From Clostridiales bacterium UBA1380 (lineage in GTDB: Bacteria; Bacillota; Clostridia; Oscillospirales; CAG-272), in contig DBRA01000008.1 in NCBI GenBank assembly GCA_002305445.1, forward strand, positions 33,796 to 40,864: 7,069 nt of DNA, in the 5' to 3' direction. Of the stretch, positions 4,440 through 7,069 are shown piece by piece. The notes beneath the pieces were generated by a model. It did no database searches. It was given only the letters and a program-made list of their open reading frames with translations, and had not been told where the DNA came from. The translations under genes and the position numbers were made by a program. How positions within the stretch are numbered: the first letter of the stretch is position 1; every line of letters begins with the position of its first letter.

Positions 4440-7069
4440 ATGATTAAGGAGCAGAAGCTTGGCAAGACTACGCGCATGAGCTTCTCGAAAATCGACGAGG
4501 CGCTCGAAATGCCGAACCTCATCGAGGTACAGAAAAAGTCTTATAAATGGTTCCTCGAGGAGGGCCTCATGGAGGTTCTCCGCGATGTGTCGCCCATAAC
4601 CGACTACTCGGGCAACCTGTTTATAGACTTTGTTTCGTACTCGATCGACTCGACGCCGAAGTATTCTGTCGAGGAGTGTAAGGAGCGCGATGCGAACTAC
4701 GCTGCGCCGCTCAAAGTAGACGTCCGCCTGTCCAACAAGGAGACGGGCGAGGTGAAGCAGTCGGATATATTCATGGGCGATTTCCCGCTCATGACCGAGA
4801 ACGGCACGTTCGTCATCAACGGTGCCGAACGCGTCATCGTCAGCCAGATTACCCGTTCGCCCGGCATATATTACAGCACGGTCCTTGACAAATCGAACAA
4901 ACTGACCTATACCGCCACAGTTATCCCGTACCGCGGCGCATGGCTTGAATACGAGACCGACGCGAACGACGTCTTCTATGTGCGCATAGATAAAAACCGC
5001 AAGCTTCCGATCACGATACTTATCCGCGCGCTCGGCGTTCAGACGCCCGAAGAGATCGCAGAGATGTTCGGCGAGGATATCAAATTCACCGCCACGTTCG
5101 AGAAGGATGAGTGCGAAACGCTCGCCATTCAGAACAAGACGTCGATCCAGGACGAGGCGCTTAAGGAAATCTACAAGAAGCTGCGTCCGGGCGAGCCGGC
5201 CATCGTCGAAAGCGCGCAGATACTCATAAGCAATCTGTTCTTCGACCCGAAGCGCTACGACCTCGCCGCCGTCGGACGTTATAAATACGACAAAAAGCTG
5301 TCGCTCTCTCCCCGCATCAAGGGGAGAAGGCTTTCGCGACCGCTCGCAAGTCCGCTCACGGGCGAGCTGCTCTTCGAAGCCGACCACGTCCTCACAGCGG
5401 ACGAGGCGCTCGAGGTCGAGCACAACGGCGTCACCGACGTCTGGGTCTACGACGAAGCCGGAGTCGAGGTCAAGGTCTTCTCGAACGGCGCCGTCGACCC
5501 GTACTATATTCTCGGCTATGACCTGAAGGACTGCGGCGTCAGCGAAAAGTGCCGCCTGCCGATACTGCTCGAGATCATGGAAGAGGCGGGCGGCGATCCC
5601 GACGCTGTCAAATCGCTTGCGCGCCGCCGAATCGCCGATCTCTGCCCGAAGCACATCACGCGCGAGGATATATTCTCGTCCATCAACTACCTCGTCTGCC
5701 TGAGCCACAATATCGGCTCCGTCGACGATATCGACCACCTCGGCAACCGCCGCCTGCGCTCCGTCGGCGAGCTGCTTCAGAACCAGCTCCGCATCGGCCT
5801 TTCGCGCATGGATAAAATAGTCAAGGAGAGAATGACCGTTCAGGACAACGAGTCTCTCACTCCGCAGACGCTGATCAACATCCGCCCGGTCGTCACGGCG
5901 ATCCGCGAGTTCTTCGGAAGCTCCCCGCTTTCGCAGTTCATGGATCAGACCAACCCCCTGGCCGAGTTGACGCATAAGCGCCGCATATCGGCGCTCGGCC
6001 CCGGCGGTCTTTCCCGCGACCGCGCGAGCTTCGAGGTTCGCGACGTCCACTATACGCATTACGGCCGCATGTGCCCGATAGAGACGCCCGAAGGCCCGAA
6101 CATCGGTCTTATCTCGTACCTCGCGACATACGCGCGCATCAACGAGTACGGCTTCATCGAAGCCCCGTACCGCCGCGTCGACAAGGCGACGGGACAGGTC
6201 ACGGACGAGATCGTCTACATGACGGCCGACGTCGAAGACAACTACATCGTCGCGCAGGCGAACGAACCGCTCGACGAGAACAACCACTTCATGCGCAAGC
6301 GCGTCACAGCGCGCGAAAAGGCGGAGATCATCGAAGTCGAGCCCGACAGGGTCGATTTCATGGACGTATCGCCCAAGATGGTCGTTTCGGTCGCGACGGC
6401 TATGATTCCATTCCTCGAAAACGACGACAACTCCCGCGCTCTCATGGGCTCCAACATGCAGAAGCAGGCCGTTCCGCTGCTCATTACGGAGACGCCGATT
6501 GTCGGTACCGGCATGGAGTACAAGGCCGCTATGGACTCCGGCGTCGTCGTGCTTGCGAAGCACGCCGGCACAGTCGTCAGCGTCTGTGCGGAAGAGATCG
6601 TCGTCCGCCGCGACGACAACGGCCAGAACGACGTATACAGGCTTATTAAATTCAAACGCTCCAACCAGGGCACATGCATCAACCAGCGCCCGATCGTCAA
6701 TCAGGGCGACCATGTCGAAGCGCGCGACGTGCTGGCCGACGGTCCGTCGACCGACCACGGCGAGATCGCGCTCGGCAAGAACGTGCTTATCGGATTCATG
6801 TCGTGGGAAGGCTACAACTACGAGGACGCCGTCCTTTTAAACGAGCGCCTCGTCCGCGACGACGTATACACGTCGATACACATCGAAGAGTACAGCCACG
6901 AAGCGAGAGACACGAAGCTGGGGCCGGAGGAGATCACGCGCGAAATACCGAACGTCGGCGAGGACGCGCTGAAGGATCTCACGATGGACGGCATCGTGCG
7001 CAAGGGCACCGAGGTACGCGCCGGCGATATCCTCGTCGGTAAGGTCACGCCCAAGGGCGAGACCGAGCT
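4440..7069 (+). CDS. rpoB: DNA-directed RNA polymerase beta subunit, N-terminal 876 codons (3' truncated by window edge)
   Basis: This is the second largest subunit of RNA polymerase and forms half of the active-site cleft. The frame is open without interruption from ATG 4440 to the window end. Family landmarks in order: the N-terminal protrusion (FSKIDEALEMPNLIEVQKKSY near residue 14; NGAERVIVSQITRSPG near 130), the lobe, and the rifampicin-resistance region at residues 493-519 (GSSPLSQFMDQTNPLAELTH, then KRRISAL). Next come GPGGLSRDRASFEVRDVH, then RMCPIETPEGPNIGLI, GSNMQKQAVPL, and GYNYEDA with Glu795-Asp796, the site aligned with E. coli E813-D814 near the catalytic centre; the window stops at GDILVGKVTPKGETE. 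The residues equivalent to E. coli Q513, D516, H526 and S531 are wild type; Q510 is replaced by Pro496. The start has GGAG at 4423-4426 with 13 bases to the ATG. rplL is not upstream; rpsT is, on the opposite strand. Confidence 0.98.
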   Translation, partial: MIKEQKLGKTTRMSFSKIDEALEMPNLIEVQKKSYKWFLEEGLMEVLRDVSPITDYSGNLFIDFVSYSIDSTPKYSVEECKERDANYAAPLKVDVRLSNKETGEVKQSDIFMGDFPLMTENGTFVINGAERVIVSQITRSPGIYYSTVLDKSNKLTYTATVIPYRGAWLEYETDANDVFYVRIDKNRKLPITILIRALGVQTPEEIAEMFGEDIKFTATFEKDECETLAIQNKTSIQDEALKEIYKKLRPGEPAIVESAQILISNLFFDPKRYDLAAVGRYKYDKKLSLSPRIKGRRLSRPLASPLTGELLFEADHVLTADEALEVEHNGVTDVWVYDEAGVEVKVFSNGAVDPYYILGYDLKDCGVSEKCRLPILLEIMEEAGGDPDAVKSLARRRIADLCPKHITREDIFSSINYLVCLSHNIGSVDDIDHLGNRRLRSVGELLQNQLRIGLSRMDKIVKERMTVQDNESLTPQTLINIRPVVTAIREFFGSSPLSQFMDQTNPLAELTHKRRISALGPGGLSRDRASFEVRDVHYTHYGRMCPIETPEGPNIGLISYLATYARINEYGFIEAPYRRVDKATGQVTDEIVYMTADVEDNYIVAQANEPLDENNHFMRKRVTAREKAEIIEVEPDRVDFMDVSPKMVVSVATAMIPFLENDDNSRALMGSNMQKQAVPLLITETPIVGTGMEYKAAMDSGVVVLAKHAGTVVSVCAEEIVVRRDDNGQNDVYRLIKFKRSNQGTCINQRPIVNQGDHVEARDVLADGPSTDHGEIALGKNVLIGFMSWEGYNYEDAVLLNERLVRDDVYTSIHIEEYSHEARDTKLGPEEITREIPNVGEDALKDLTMDGIVRKGTEVRAGDILVGKVTPKGETE

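Noticed and set aside
4434..6758. A 774-codon open frame on the minus strand opposite rpoB
   Set aside because: It is antisense to an unmistakable RpoB, is very rich in Arg, Val, Asp and Ala as expected of a mirror of GC-rich codons, and shows no recognisable domain. It is a codon-usage shadow.

Overview
The window looks like chromosomal DNA from a Firmicutes-type bacterium, most likely a Clostridia/Oscillospirales-like gut lineage. The evidence is near-consensus sigma-A promoters (TTGACA-17-TATAAT), AGGAGG-type ribosome binding sites, a lipoprotein signal on the solute-binding protein, a tRNA gene without encoded CCA, and an RpoB whose rifampicin-region and flanking sequence reads like that of Gram-positive anaerobes. 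Coding DNA is GC-rich and the intergenic DNA is strikingly AT-rich. This lineage call is an inference from recall, not from a search.

Layout, left to right. (1) The last 35 codons of an unidentified gene on + (1-108). (2) A palindromic bidirectional terminator (119-150). (3) An alpha/beta-hydrolase esterase on - (149-943) with a good promoter and RBS. (4) Divergent from it, a perfect consensus promoter driving tRNA-Leu(GAG) (1119-1200) and its own terminator. (5) A small P-loop kinase-like gene on + (1438-1959) with a candidate promoter but no visible Shine-Dalgarno, followed by a terminator. (6) A lipoprotein solute-binding protein on + (2161-3627), apparently monocistronic and without permease genes. 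(7) Two terminator structures (3661-3761). (8) rpsT (ribosomal protein S20) on - (3768-4031), starting at UUG behind a full-length Shine-Dalgarno. (9) A 408-bp AT-rich divergent regulatory region (4032-4439). (10) The first 876 codons of rpoB on + (4440 to the right edge), open across the whole remaining window.

The genes are mostly single transcription units, each with its own promoter and terminator, so there is little operon logic. The functional theme that does emerge is the divergent rpsT/rpoB pair: a ribosomal-protein gene and the RNA polymerase beta gene share one intergenic region with two strong promoters, an inverted repeat between them, and an rpoB leader that can fold into a terminator-like hairpin. 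rpoB here is not directly preceded by rplL, unlike the common rplKAJL-rpoBC arrangement.

I do not see a phage, insertion sequence, CRISPR array, toxin-antitoxin or defence system. The window is largely ordinary housekeeping and accessory metabolism; the points worth a second look are regulatory, around rpsT and rpoB.
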